DNA from: Gibbula magus
Lineage: Eukaryota; Mollusca; Gastropoda; Trochida; Trochidae
Length of the DNA: 64,000 nucleotides
Assembly: GCA_936450465.1 (NCBI GenBank)
Contig: OW388300.1
Location: 54,216,035-54,280,034 of the forward strand
Direction: 5' to 3'
The translations under genes were made by a program, and so were the position numbers. Shown in pieces: positions 34,990-47,060 of the stretch; positions within the stretch are counted from its first letter, which is position 1; each line of letters starts with the position of its first letter. The notes under the pieces were generated by a model. The model was not told the origin of the DNA. It saw only the letters and a program-made list of their open reading frames with translations, and did no database searches.

Positions 34990-35700
34990 CACATACATAT
35001 AAAGATATGCATGTACAATAAACAATCATAAGATGTACATTTGTAAGTGATTGGCTCTGTAGCTCACCAGGCTTTAAATAATACACTATCTCATAAAATT
35101 GAAAATGTACATTTTCCAAAAGTATTTATCAGAGGGTTAAAACAAATCTACATTTGTATATCTATGACCTCCATTGACCAAAGTAACTGTACACAAATTT
35201 TCAGCATTATAAGGAGGTGAGGTGAGTTAGGGTTTAACGTTGTTTCAAGACCATATCACTATTATCACGACTACTACCGGTAGTAATATTACTGGGAGAA
35301 AGTCCACAACGCCATGATAGCTATGCATTGCTGTGAAACATGCGAGCAACAGCTGGAACTAGCGAACCATTGGTGGTACTGGAAATTCAGTGTAGCATTG
35401 CACCCAAACCTTACTGCATGTAGAACAGTTCTCCACAGCTAGGTTGCCGAGCCCTGGCAGGATGGGATACCCGGACCTCTTGATCGGAAGCTTTATAAGG
35501 ATTCCAGTTCTAGTTCTAGTTCATATTTGCCAAGGTGTACTATTGCTTCTAGGTTTTGAAAATGTACATTGCTTTTTGTTGTGGCACCTCAGGCTCTATT
35601 TGGGCCTATTTTCTGGTATCAAAAAGTCATCTTATACAGACTAATTTCCGGTATCTGGAAATTACTTAAAACAGATTGAAAAGAAAACTACTTGCTGTAG
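34990..35700. other. KDZ intron, no other feature
   Basis: The short ORFs at 34790-35644 are shadows or intronic. No repeat structure is recognisable. Confidence 0.4.
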
Positions 35701-35839
35701 ATAAAATGGATACCTTGCTACAAGCGGGACATGTTCCACAATCCAGTAGGCTGCACATCTTCAGTTGACTCCGGTGGTATCTATACTCATTGACACAGTC
35801 ACCAACAAGTATTTTATAGACATCTTTCATCTGAAAGAA

Positions 35840-36710
35840 AGTTGTGTTAATGTTATAAACATTTACCAAAATCAGGTGGAAAAAACCTTTGGTGATGATA
35901 TAATGGAATAATTCGTTTTCGGGGATTTATACTATTCATGTATAATTTACATCATGACTTATTTTAAACAAAACAATTTGTAGTTAATTTTCATCAGCAT
36001 TAAACTTGTATCAATATTTACTTCAAGTGTACGCTGAAAGAAATTAATCCGAATAATGTGCATGAATAATTTGAAACATGTTCAAGGTGCAGTGAGAAAA
36101 GTGAATAAAACAATCCAAATATATGAGCTATCATTCTTATATATAGAATATTAAACAATGGTAATGTGATAACATTTTATGTAACGACTGACTAGATTTT
36201 GGTATCAGATGAACGAAAGTGACTGATACAAAATTATATTCACAAGTTGCATAAAAATAGTATTACATTACCATGACATAAGTATTTTATTTATTACTCA
36301 TCTCTACGTATCCATATTTTACAAAATAAATACTCCAAAGAAGAACCAGCTGATCAGGAAAATGTGTATGAATATCAATCAGTCAAACAAAATAGAAGGC
36401 TAATCGGTGGGTGCAATACACCTACAAACATAAAACAAAAATCATTTTTGGTGAAATAGTATTTCAATTATAAACATTTAATTGATAGAAATAAATATAA
36501 ATCTACCAAATTGCATGCCATATATTCATTCAAATATTTACTCTTTTCATCATTTTTTGCTTCTTTCAAACTTTCAGTTTGTTTAATAATGTTCACTGAA
36601 ATAATTTATTCACAGTCTCTAACAAGTCCATGTATTATATATTTTCACTATCAAGACTGATGTGATGTTTTATAAAACAAATTTAACATGATAATTTCAA
36701 GAGGTTTTAG
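35840..36710. other. KDZ intron, AT-rich
   Basis: Nothing supportable in this stretch. A missing KDZ exon between the Cys-rich exon and the CPAC exon cannot be excluded. Confidence 0.3.
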
Positions 36711-37197
36711 CTACTTACTTTCCAAACCGTTGGGTTATGAAACCAGACACTTGTATGTACATTGATGCAGCACTGAGAGCAATAGTATGCTAACCCACTG
36801 CAATCGGTACATTTTATTATGTCTTGCTGAACAACACCACATTTCACACATTCAAATGTAGCAGGACAGGTGTCTTCTTTCTTCTTTGTGCATACAGGCT
36901 TGAGCCTAAGGAAATAACAGAATTACCCCTTAGAATTGATCAAATATATATCCATTTAGGCTTCCCTCAAGTAGCTGACCTACATAAATAAAATAGAATA
37001 AAATGGATTGGGCCTAGAATACAGACAGCAATGTACTGAATATTAAATCAGATCTCATTCTAATATTACCATAAAATGATAACATATTAATCACTTCCAT
37101 ACTTCTCTATGGCATGTTAGCATATTGTTTATCAATTTTGTGTTATGGTATGTGTTACAATGTGAATATTCTATCATTGTGTATGTTTTATTATTAA

Positions 37198-37505
37198 AGG
37201 TGTAAGCCACGAGTGAAAATATTTAACTTTTCTACCTCACGAGATGAGATAAACATGGTATTTGTCAAGAATTTACGGATATTCTATTTATTATATGATA
37301 TTATCCATGTTATTGCTTCCGAAAAGGGTCGTGTTCACGCCGAGCGGCCGCTAGGAACAGCCTGTCACCAATGTAACACTGTGACGTCATAAGCCAATTC
37401 GCCGCGTGAGACCATTGTTTTATGACGTCAAATTATATCAGTCACCGTTTGCAACGAAAATATAAGTTATTTTCACTGTAGCTTGATAGACAGTGTATTT
37501 TACTG
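37198..37505. repeat. repeat-like segment with two CRE palindromes
   Basis: TGACGTCA occurs at 37382-37389 and 37423-37430, next to a GCGGCCGC island. It lies between the KDZ 5' end and the LINE 3' end. Its boundaries are uncertain. Confidence 0.3.
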
Positions 37506-37530
37506 ATAAATCCCAGTATTTCAATGCTCG

Positions 37531-39925
37531 TCATATAATAATTTTTTGTCTCACATTTACATATAAAGGACAAGCTAAAACAAAGTGAAACTCATCTTCG
37601 AGATCAGAATTACAATTGATACACTTTCTTTCATTTACATCAATATTTTTGTATCTTCCACATTCGATCAACAAATTATGAGCTGACAAACGAAATTTAA
37701 ATAAATATGTTCTATATGTTATTGGAATGGATTTTGTTAAATAATACTGCAGGGTACAAGAGTCTATAATATGCTTATAAATAACACATTTCCTTAATGT
37801 AGATATCTGACTAAATATAAATTGAACGGCTTGGTCATTAATTCGTCGCTTGATAACTGGTAAAAAATGCTGATGCAATTCTTGTTTGTACCATATTTCT
37901 GCAAAACCAATAGATGTCAAGATTGTTTCAACCTGATAAGCCCAATTTTTCACTGAACGCGATTCCGCTTCACAATAAAGATATTCATAGCAGCCCTTTA
38001 AAAAACAGTTATTTGTTCCTAATAATTGTTGCCAATATTTTACCACGTTAAACATTCTTTTAAATCTTATTGGATAGCACCCAAGTTCAGCATAAATCAT
38101 AGCACTACATGCTGATTTCTTAACACCTAATAACCTTTTACAAAAGTCTAAATGTAACATGTAACATAGCTTTGCGTCCCCGGTCGGTTAAACTTTTTTC
38201 AACTAAAGTAAAATTATTATTATAATTGAAAACAATGCCCAAATATACACAATTATCAACAACATCAATACCACCTCCATTACGAAAAACAACAATTTTA
38301 GTTTTCATGGTATTTACTTCCAAACCCCATTTTGCAGAATAAACTGATAAAGAATCTAACACACTTTGGAGCCCTTCGATAGCTTCAGAAAATATAACAA
38401 GATCATCAGCATACATTAATAAAAAATATAAAAAATAGACTGAGCTGATTATGCTCATATGACGGACAATTATCTTGAATAAAGGACATTTCAAAATCAT
38501 TAATGTATAACGAAAATAATATAGGTGACAATACTTCGCCTTGCAAAAAGCCGAGAGTATTTTTTAAATACTTACTACTAAAACCATTTTATGACACACA
38601 GGATCTAACATTTAAATACAAAGAGCGGATGACTGTTAACAACTTTAACAACGTATTCCAACCTGTGATAACTTATACCAAAGCATATGCCGATCCACAG
38701 AGTCAAAAGCTCTTTAAAAGTCAATGCATGCACAATATAGGCGTCTTTTATTACTCAAAGTTTTATTGCTTAAAGTATGCAGTGAGAATATCAACTGTGC
38801 TTAGATCCGGTTGGAAGCCAAACTGTGCATCGGTTATGACGGAATTCTCTGATGGCCAAGAAAGAAGTCGTTGGTTTAAAATGGAGGTTAACAGCTTTCC
38901 AAAGCAACTCACATGGCGGATACTACGATAATTATTCGGGTCTCTCACATCACCCTTTTTAAACACAGGCACAATAACTGCTGATGATCAAGAATAAGGG
39001 GGAAAAAACAGATGATAAAACATTATTGAACACCTTATATGATATAGGCATAAGTATGTCTTCAAATTAAATAAAGTATTCATTTAAAATAAAGTCTGGT
39101 GCGTGCGATTTCTCACGCTTCAATAACATAATAGCATTATTAATAATAGTCTTATTTCTGAAATACTAATAGCCGAGTCAAGTTCCTCATGTATCATGTC
39201 ACTATCATTAGTAAGAACATGAAGATTTTCTGGATAACAACTTCTTTAATGTGAAAATACACGACGTTTCGGAGTACATACTCACTCCTTCATCAGGTGG
39301 AATGTAAGGGAATAACAAAATATGGTACATTTATATAGCAAACAAAACAATGGTGAGGAAACTCAATCAGGGGGGATTAACATCCATGAGAATGGTATAC
39401 AATGGGGATTTGTAATACAAACATGATGGAGATGAAGTATGAGAATGATGAGGATTTGCAATACAAACATTAATTAGATAAACAAACAATGGCCTGTAGG
39501 CTTTATTGAGGATATGTATACCACTTCTACATGCCCTTCAAAGACCTGGCTATCATTAGTGTTAGTGGCTGTTGATTGAGAAGAATTGCCCTGTTCAGCA
39601 GAGGCCACCTTCTTGTAATGTTCATAACATTCATCCAAGGGAATGTCTATCTTCGGTTGCTTACGCTTTTGAAATTAAGAGTAAAACTGTTTGGGATTAT
39701 GTCTTTCTAAGTTTGGCAAGTCTGTCACCTTCAGCATGCAAATATCTGCGTTTGCTGTTTCTTTCGTTCTTCTTATAATAATGTTTTTTTTCTAAAAATA
39801 ATTGATGGTTTTCCGGTGTCTTATTTAAATCAAACACTCGAAGGGCGTTAACATGCTGAATGTACATTGATTTCAGCTGATGATCAAACCACGGTTTGTC
39901 CTTGACTCTGGGCAATGGTTGACGG
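37531..39925 (-). mobile_element. non-LTR retrotransposon (CR1/Jockey-like), 5'-truncated, damaged
   Basis: Minus-strand blocks in order: the endonuclease-RT linker KPWFDHQLKSMYI (about 39890), KIDIPLDECYEHYKK (about 39640) after a stop and a frameshift, then VPVFKKGD and DPNNYRSI (RT start, about 38960), VITDAQFGFQPDLSTVDI, MYADDLVIFSEAI (catalytic YADD, about 38410), VNTMKTKIVVF, LHLDFCKRLLGVKK, IYAELGCYPI, and the C-terminal zinc-knuckle-like CINCNSDLEDEFHFVLACP (about 37600). The endonuclease is missing, and many frameshifts and stops are present. It is interrupted by the insertion at 39213-39549. It inserted into a copy of the dispersed unit near 39925. Confidence 0.85.
39213..39549 (-). 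mobile_element. hammerhead-like retroelement insertion, 337 bp
   Basis: The 11-bp CTATCATTAGT is duplicated at 39202-39212 and 39550-39560. Removing one copy and the insert restores the LINE reading. On the minus strand the insert carries CCTGATGAAGGAGT, a loop, then ACTCCGAAACGTCG: a perfect 5-bp stem between CTGATGA and GAAAC. Related fragments lie at 5860-5925, 25668-25918, 40805-40930 and 55790-55880. The 11-bp duplication and ribozyme-like motif suggest a Penelope-like or retrozyme-type non-autonomous element. Confidence 0.6.
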
Positions 39926-40531
39926 TAGCTCGTTGGTTATTCTCTAAGTTAGTTTCTGTCATGAGCGGAGGAACAAACCGTGAAAAAGAAGACATAACAA
40001 ACACTAACAGTAACACAATACACATTGGTTGCATCCTGTAAACAGAACCAAACCTTATCCTTAAAGTATGAGGTACAATATGGTTATGCAATGACAAGAG
40101 GTTTACGATTACACAACGTCACAATGATGAGATAGCGGATGTGACTCCCCTGAGTATGCACTCCTTGTCTCTGTAGTGTTAATAGCGAATTTATGTGTTA
40201 CATTTACCGAGAAAATCTAGACACGATGTCTTGATACCTCATTTCCCATACAGTATCTACGTGGATTGTATTCTTATACAGCTATGAAGCACCTTGCCCG
40301 CAAGTAATCACAGCTCACTTCAATGGGATCATGAATATTGCAAGCAAAGAACACTTTCTGATATGCTGGAGCAGAACCACTGAAGATGGAATTCTCTCCA
40401 AAACAGGAAATTAACTACATTTTGAATTTTTATGTGGATCTGGTGTCTGTCATATTCAAACCTCTTAACGTTAAGTTAATTATTCATCACTTCACGAGCC
40501 TCCAAAAACCCGGTCAGAGTGAAAAGACCAT

Positions 40532-40703
40532 TGTTAATCAATCACTATACCAAGTGTATGATATATATATACTAATATAATATATATAAGTGTTGCAGTA
40601 TTAGCAATATTCGTGGTGTTAATCAATCACTATACCAAGTGTATGATATATATATACTAATATAATATATATAAGTGTTGCAGTATTAGCAATATTCGTG
40701 GTT
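40532..40703 (+). repeat. perfect 85-bp tandem duplication
   Basis: TTAATCAATCACTATACCAA starts at 40534 and again at 40619. The two copies appear identical, including the TATATATATACTAATATAAT tract, so the duplication is recent or an assembly artefact. Confidence 0.9.
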
Positions 40704-41820
40704 TACAAGGCGATAAAGACAAAATAGAATATCCAATGTAGCTGTATTTTTTATATTCCATTGACAGCTTATCGTGCATTTCAGCAACAAACAAAGTACT
40801 ACGATGAAGGTGGAATTCTGATGTGGTAATGCGTGAGAATGGTTTACAATTAGAATTTGCAATACTAACATGAGGGGAGTAAATACAAATACTTAATTGG
40901 CGACTGAACAGTGGCCGGTATGCTTTGTTGAAGATATGAGTAAATACAAATTGATACCCAAAGGGAGGTCACAGAGCTTAATTGAAATTGTCAAAAGGCA
41001 TTTATTACAGTGGATTGGAGGAGAGGCCAATGGTTGATGGTGGTGGCTTCAAGTAGTTGGATGGTGATTAGGCTGATAGGTGTTGATTGGTAAAATCTCC
41101 TAAAGGAGACACGGGCTTTAGACTAAGGATGTGAATTGAATCGTTTCTGTATTGTGTTGTAATACATTGCATTACACTAACCTGTGTTAATATACGTAAT
41201 GTGAATTGCAAAGAAAAGTTGATTTGCAATAAGTTGTTTTATTTGTACATGTTCATCTCGATCGAAATCAGAACGACTTCATTTGTATTTAAAGGTAGTA
41301 AGAAATTAAGTTGAAAACAGAAAGTGTTAAGTAAAGCCAGTCAGCTGTTTATATTATACAGGTGTACGAAGTTTTTTTGGTGTTAAGCTCAAAGAACAGC
41401 ATTATGTGGATGCATACTCAAATGGAAAGCCTCATCATCTCCACTAAATCAGCTATAACGAGAGTGATCTGATGTGTCGAGGTTTGCATGAATCAACCTC
41501 ATTACAGAATGATTGAGAGGAACTGACTGTGTGAGGATGTATTACATGAACAAGAGCTTCATGATGTCATGTAGAAACTGAGCTGAGATATCATTATTCA
41601 AACTAATATGGTTAACAGTTTCATGCACCCTGTGTCCATTCATCTCCTGGTTGATCAGAGACAGCACAATATGGACATGGTTTACACACGCAGGAATATA
41701 GAGACAAGCCCACAGAACATTTAAGAGATCGTACTGTGACCCTTTCTTTCACCTTTAATCGTTTAGCGGTGATTAACAATATCGATCCAATGATTTCAAC
41801 AATGCTGGTTGTTATAACGT

Positions 41821-41821
41821 C

Positions 41822-41853
<32 letters not shown>

Positions 41854-41857
41854 CTGA
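41821..41857. repeat. (CTT)n microsatellite
   Basis: About eleven CTT units, within copy I of the dispersed unit. Confidence 0.9.
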
Positions 41858-44199
41858 TTAAATCTAAACGTGTTTGTTACATGAAACCAATGTTTATGTT
41901 GTCAATAAGTTAGGTGGTGCTTAAACATGTTGTGCATAAGGGAAACATGGATCAAATAGTTTCCAAATTACTGGTTGATATATATTTACGTTCTGATACG
42001 AACGATTTCCATATTGTTGGTTGTTTATATAGCTATAACGTCTGACACCGATTTGTCCCTCCCTATGGCAGTTGCACTGATGAGTAAGTTGCCTTACAGA
42101 TCACACCAATTACACATTCCTGTATCTGGTTTTGGTTTGGTTGGTTACAAAGGCGCAGGTATTTATCGAAATTGTTTTAATAGCAATAGCAATGGTTTGT
42201 TGTCTGATTCATTTATAGTCTTGTTAAAATATCTAATGTTAGTGAGAATATGACCTCATTTTGACAAATGCCATAACTTCTCGAACTTAGTATCTTTATA
42301 TTAGTGATAATGGGTTTTGTTTTATGTTCAACCGACATCAACTGATACCTTACAGAAATATTTAATATAGCCTAATCTTAAGAAAAGACCATAACATTTT
42401 GTCCACGGAATTTCCCCTTATGGGATCCTGGTGGCAACATATTGCAGACGTTGTGGAAGTTCACACTGTTTAGATCACAGACCCATGCCATGGAAATCTA
42501 CCTATGTCATTATTGCTGCAGATAAGCAATACGAATCCAGAGCTTCAGTAATAAGTATACTGATTAAACTGGTTTGATGTTTATATATTCACAGGTTCAA
42601 AACTCTCATACAACATACAAATGGTGCATATGATGAAACCTAATGTGGCTTAATTGGCAGCTAGGTTCCATACTCCTTGTGAGTTGAGAATGAAGAAGTA
42701 ACAGGGGTGTTTATTACACAAGGGCAAGAATGTCTGCGCCTTGAGCATATTTTTCATGGTATGGAGTTCAGCGTAGTAGAAGTATCCTCATTATCAAATA
42801 AAAAATGGATTTACACATTGATTATTGTTAGAATAGCTGAAGCTGTATACATACAACTTTTATTAAGAGGAATATCTAATGGGCAAAATGTATGTGAAGA
42901 GAAAAGAAGAAAATCTCCAAATGACATTCAGTTGTCCAATTAACACTGATCAATATGTCACGTCATAGTTTATCACTGCCAGTAAAAGACTGGAGGTTGA
43001 AGGTGTAATCACAGACACCGTGTTATACAGTCAATAACTGTGTTCTTTTACTGTCGACCATGCAGCATATAATCAATAGTAAACAAGATATGCATTCAAA
43101 AGACATGAAAATAACGTTTGCAATCTCAGATCTCCAGGAAACTTTGTTATGATGCGTATGATAACCTACTTCCACAAGTGATGTGTGAATAACAGACAGC
43201 TTTTGATCCATGAATGATATTAGAAGTTTTGAATGAGAAAATTTACAGTACAAGATAGAAAGTGCAATGTGTGCCGCTAAACAAACTGACAACATGTGTG
43301 AAAATAAAATGGACTTATCGGATCACTGAACAAAAACAAACCCTATAATGATAAAGAATATAAGCCTGTATCTTTAAAATAGTCTTTAAGATATGTCTTC
43401 TGTAACTGTCAAAAGCAAACAAACGAAAACAGAACGCCTCTTATGTTAAAGTTTCAATGTGTTTCGTTTAATATATTTGCATTTGAATTAACCCTTGCGT
43501 TCGATATTATATATTATCAACCCGTGACACATTAAACCAGCACTTACATCATGTTTTAGTTTAACGAACCTTCAACCTTTAAAAGTATTGGCTGATGCTC
43601 AATGATCACTTCTGGAATCCCTAAAAGGGGATTACAATTTGGTAAATTTCTGAAATCATCCCATAAATTACTTATATATTGTTTTTTAATTAGTGTCGAC
43701 AAAAGATTCACTGAATTCACTGAATTCACTGAAGTCACTAAAGCATATTTGCCGGGTTTGACGTCCAACCCTGTGCTTGGATTTCAACGTGATTAAGTAC
43801 AGCTTTAACTGTACATTCAACATACCAATATTCATCAAACAACTCAAATCTTCAACATATCGAATTCTTAGATATCCAACTTGGTAATTTTGCAGATGAC
43901 ATTTGCATGATTCTTGTATAAACATATGATGTCGTCAATTTCAAATACCCTATGATCTGATGTATTTGCAGTGACAGTTCATTACAAATCTAATTAACGT
44001 GATGCGGAACACAATGAGGCACAATCACAGACGTCAAGGTGGCCAAACACACAGTCACAGCTTTTCTCAAACTGGGTTATAACAGTTGTATGTTGTCTCG
44101 ATTTTGATACATGCTCAACGTGTTGTCACACACGTCAGTTCTTCATTCTACCATGACATTGCTGGATACTTGATTCTGATTGGTTCTCAAAAAAAATCA

Positions 44200-45570
44200 A
44201 ACATGATCAATTCTTGATTGAACATCCTCTGATTTTAGCCCCGCTTCACTGCGTATTGTTGCATCTACCTTGTGACGTCACAATCTATTATGACAAACGG
44301 CCGATTCTAAAGTGTGCTCTACTTGTGGAAATCAAAATAACTGATACTAATCAAATTAATCTTTCCTGTTGGGTGTTTTAGAGCGACATTAAATGATAGA
44401 TTTACAAGACAAACTTTGTCAGTATCAAGATCTTTCCAAATAGTGACACTCCTAATTGCAGTTGAGAAGGCGAGCAGTTGCAAGGTCAATGATGAGATGG
44501 TCAGCCGGTTCTGAAAACTGACTGTTACCTTTTGATGCAAAATAAGCCATACATATGTCACATCATATGCACACCTACGTGAATAACTTGAATGTGCATT
44601 CCTTACCCGAATGAGACAGTTATCCTCACCTGGAAGGTGAATACAAGTCCTCAAGCTCGTAATTCACAGCTACTGGCACACTGTAGCCATTTTTAATCTC
44701 GCGTGATATGCTAATGAGGATTAACCCATAATTGCAGAATTAAAAAAAAAAGACCCTGATTGTGAATGTTGGGAAAACAAAATTAAAACTCCCGTAATGA
44801 ATGAAACATGTATTGGATTTTTGTAAATAGTTATAAAGAGAACTTATGGTAAAACTTTTTGAATAACAACACTAATTTTTGTATGAAATCGTCGCTGTTG
44901 TCAACAAAGGATTTTCCAGATGTAATTTGGTGCTTTCGTGCTATCGCGTCTGATAAAATGAGTCCCGTGGTAAACGGTCATGGTAGAATGGAGATAAACC
45001 TACTGTGTTTGAAAATCAGAGACTTGTTTTACTGGATCGATATAGATCCATAAGAAATAGTCTTTTTACCTATCATAAAGAGCATTACATTCAATGCGAT
45101 ATGTTGATAAATGCAATTTGATGTAGTGTTATCAAACTTCTACTGAAATAATTGAATGAGGATTGGATAACATCATTTCATATTGCCCAGGGGTAAATCA
45201 ATGCATAATGCATAAGAATTGGTCAAGCTGGTTGAGCAATCAAACCGAGGTAACCTGTTTCTCCTGCAGTTTCTGTGACTACAGGCGTTACTAAAGACAG
45301 TCAGAATCTTTTGAACAAAATGGTTCTAACTGATGTTGCCTGCCACACCAATTTGATAAAAAAAAACATTTGTTAATAAGTGTTATTCAGTAAGTCTAGA
45401 CAAACTGAATATGGATCCTAATATGCTGCAAGATATGAAATAGCATGGTTGAAGGTAGAGCGATTATCAAATTTCACAAACTAATGTTTAGTCGACTACA
45501 GACTACATATATTGTGCACAAGCCTACATTCCAAAGCTTATAGTTTTTTTAGGAAAATATTGTCTGAAAC
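44200..45570. other. non-coding stretch
   Basis: TGACGTCA at 44273-44280. The minus-strand 111-codon ORF at 44319-44654 has no recognisable domain and no splice or repeat support. Confidence 0.4.
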
Positions 45571-45573
45571 TAA

Positions 45574-46200
45574 AGCCCTGTTTATACGGCGAGCTTTTGC
45601 ATATGAGTAAAGCATTACACATATGCAAATTTGCTCATATGAGCAAAATTCGCCTTATGGACGCATTTGCACAAATGTATATTTTACTACCATAAGCAAA
45701 TTCTTCACTACCGTAAGCAAATGTGCACCTAGTCAGGGGCAGGTGCAAATGTTTACTACCGTAAGTAAATATGGTATTTTCACTTTTCTTGTAAAAGTTC
45801 GTCGTATACAGACATAGCGACTTCACACAGGTTGAGAAAATATATTAGAGAACTTTAGAAACTCTTAATACTGTTTTTCAAATTCTCCATTTTGGATAAT
45901 CTTCTTCTTGCACGCGATGACCTTCAAAATCTATCTGACTATCCGATTTTCATTATATAATTAGGGCGATATAGTCAAATCAATGTTGACAAATATAAAC
46001 TAATGTCATTTATTTAGTTTACATCTAATAAATATTAATTGGCATGTTTTAGGAATTCTCTATTCATATATTAAAAAAGTTGGAAGTTGCTCAGGCAGAA
46101 ATTAAACGCATATAAACGCATAGTAAATTTTACTCACGTGTGTATATTACTACCATAAGCAATATTGCATATGTGCAAAGTTCGCCGTAAAAACAGGGCT
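45574..46200. mobile_element. Harbinger-type MITE, 627 bp
   Basis: TAA at 45571-45573 and 46201-46203 fits the 3-bp TWA duplication of PIF/Harbinger. The TIRs are AGCCCTGTTTATACGGCGA and its near-perfect inverse at 46182-46200. The subterminal region repeats CATATG plus GCAAA words and contains the perfect 18-bp palindrome TTTGCTCATATGAGCAAA (45630-45647). It has no ORF. Confidence 0.65.
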
Positions 46201-46369
46201 TAAGACAGTAGTTAAGTATTCAATATAAAATGGTTTAGACTCACAATATGTTCTAATATTTGTATCTATAATTTCCATGTAGGCATTCCCCATATTTCGG
46301 CCTTATATTAGCGTCTTCATATGAGATATTATGAAAAAGGCTTCTCTCAGAATATACATACACTAGGTA

Positions 46370-47060
46370 TATACGCTCTTTCTCTCTGCAGTGTTTAACA
46401 AAATTATACATGTTACATTTAGACACTGGACACCATGTCTTAACCGCTGATTTCCCACACAGTATCTACATGGACACAATCCCATTACAACTATAGAGCA
46501 CTTTGACAGCAAACTTAGTTCATTGGAAACATGGATATCGCAAGAGAAAAACATTTCTTACATGTCTGAATATCGCTGATATACTGAAGTGTTTGCTTTC
46601 AGAATCATTGTGCAGATGGAATTGTCTCGAAAACAGGAAATGTTACTACAACTAATGTAGGTCATATCCAAACCTGTGAATGTTACTTTAATAATTAATC
46701 TCTAATTGAGCGTCTGAATAAAAAAAAACTATTGTCAATCAAGCACAATACCAAAGGTCCCCAAGTATTGACAAGATTTGTTGTTTACAACGCCATAAAG
46801 GGAAAAGATAGAATATTCTGTATAGCTGTAGAAGTGAGTACCTACACCAGTAGGAATTGAATGACATTGTGTATAATGTATTGACAAGATGGTGTGCATT
46901 TCAACAACAAAGTACATGTGTGATCTACCTATACAACAACGTCCCCGGGAGTGAATTTTAGTTGTGTGGTGTTGTTGAACGTGTTCACTTGTCTTGGAGG
47001 ATTGTCACCTCTCAAACTACTACTACTCTCGAACAAAAGTTTGTTCACCTACTTGTGTTT
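46370..47060 (+). repeat. dispersed unit, copy IV (first part)
   Basis: It matches 40200-40700 and 61600-62400, for example CACACAGTATCTACATGGA and the AAAAGTTTGTTC block near 47035. Confidence 0.55.

Larger units (their letters stand above)
30656..36905 (-). pseudogene. KDZ (Kyakuja-Dileera-Zisupton) transposase, near-complete, lesions in one exon
   Basis: Ten minus-strand exons with GT/AG borders: 36905-36719, 35830-35714, 34927-34762, 33766-33630, 33450-33345, 32809-32726, 32351-32171, 31703-31629, 31144-31070 and 30726-30656 (TAA). All junction phases agree. Together they give about 400 residues. In order: a Cys-rich zinc-binding region (FECVKCG, CTDCSGLAYYCSQCCINVH), CGTCPACSK, IVAVDANFGLVHKK (first Asp), VDRYVNNYQ, TFQAGHNIRSKN and VFGSVCKHDHP, FMYDIACMLRKHL (second Asp), VPVFHSFAHNRPCE, NDGEGTERLWSFLRKF (Glu), then a charged helical C-terminus. 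These are hallmarks of the KDZ DDE superfamily. The N-terminal exon with the start was not found. Exon 34927-34762 has a one-base excess at a T6 run (34824-34829) and an in-frame TAA at 34767-34765. The other nine exons are clean, so the loss is recent or partly an assembly error. Confidence 0.88.
39926..44200 (+). repeat. dispersed unit, copy I
   Basis: It contains blocks shared with the 46-52, 55-58 and 61-62.5 kb copies: the CATTGGTTGCATCCTGTAAA block (about 40020), CACAGTATC/ACAGTATCTAC (about 40250), a 41440-41700 block (GAGTGATCTGATGTGTCGAG), a 42420-42540 block, a 42880-43060 block and CACACGTCAGTTCTTCATTC (about 44127). No ORF is conserved across copies. On the minus strand a hydrophobic leader ORF at 40038-39960 follows a TTTACAG acceptor, but its frame is not conserved. 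Confidence 0.6.

Noticed and set aside
41821..41857. CRISPR-like or regulatory repeat array
   Set aside because: It is a plain trinucleotide microsatellite. No spaced direct repeats of CRISPR type occur anywhere in the window.
44319..44654. 111-codon minus-strand ORF
   Set aside because: No recognisable domain, splice sites, or second conserved copy. Length alone is not enough in 64 kb.
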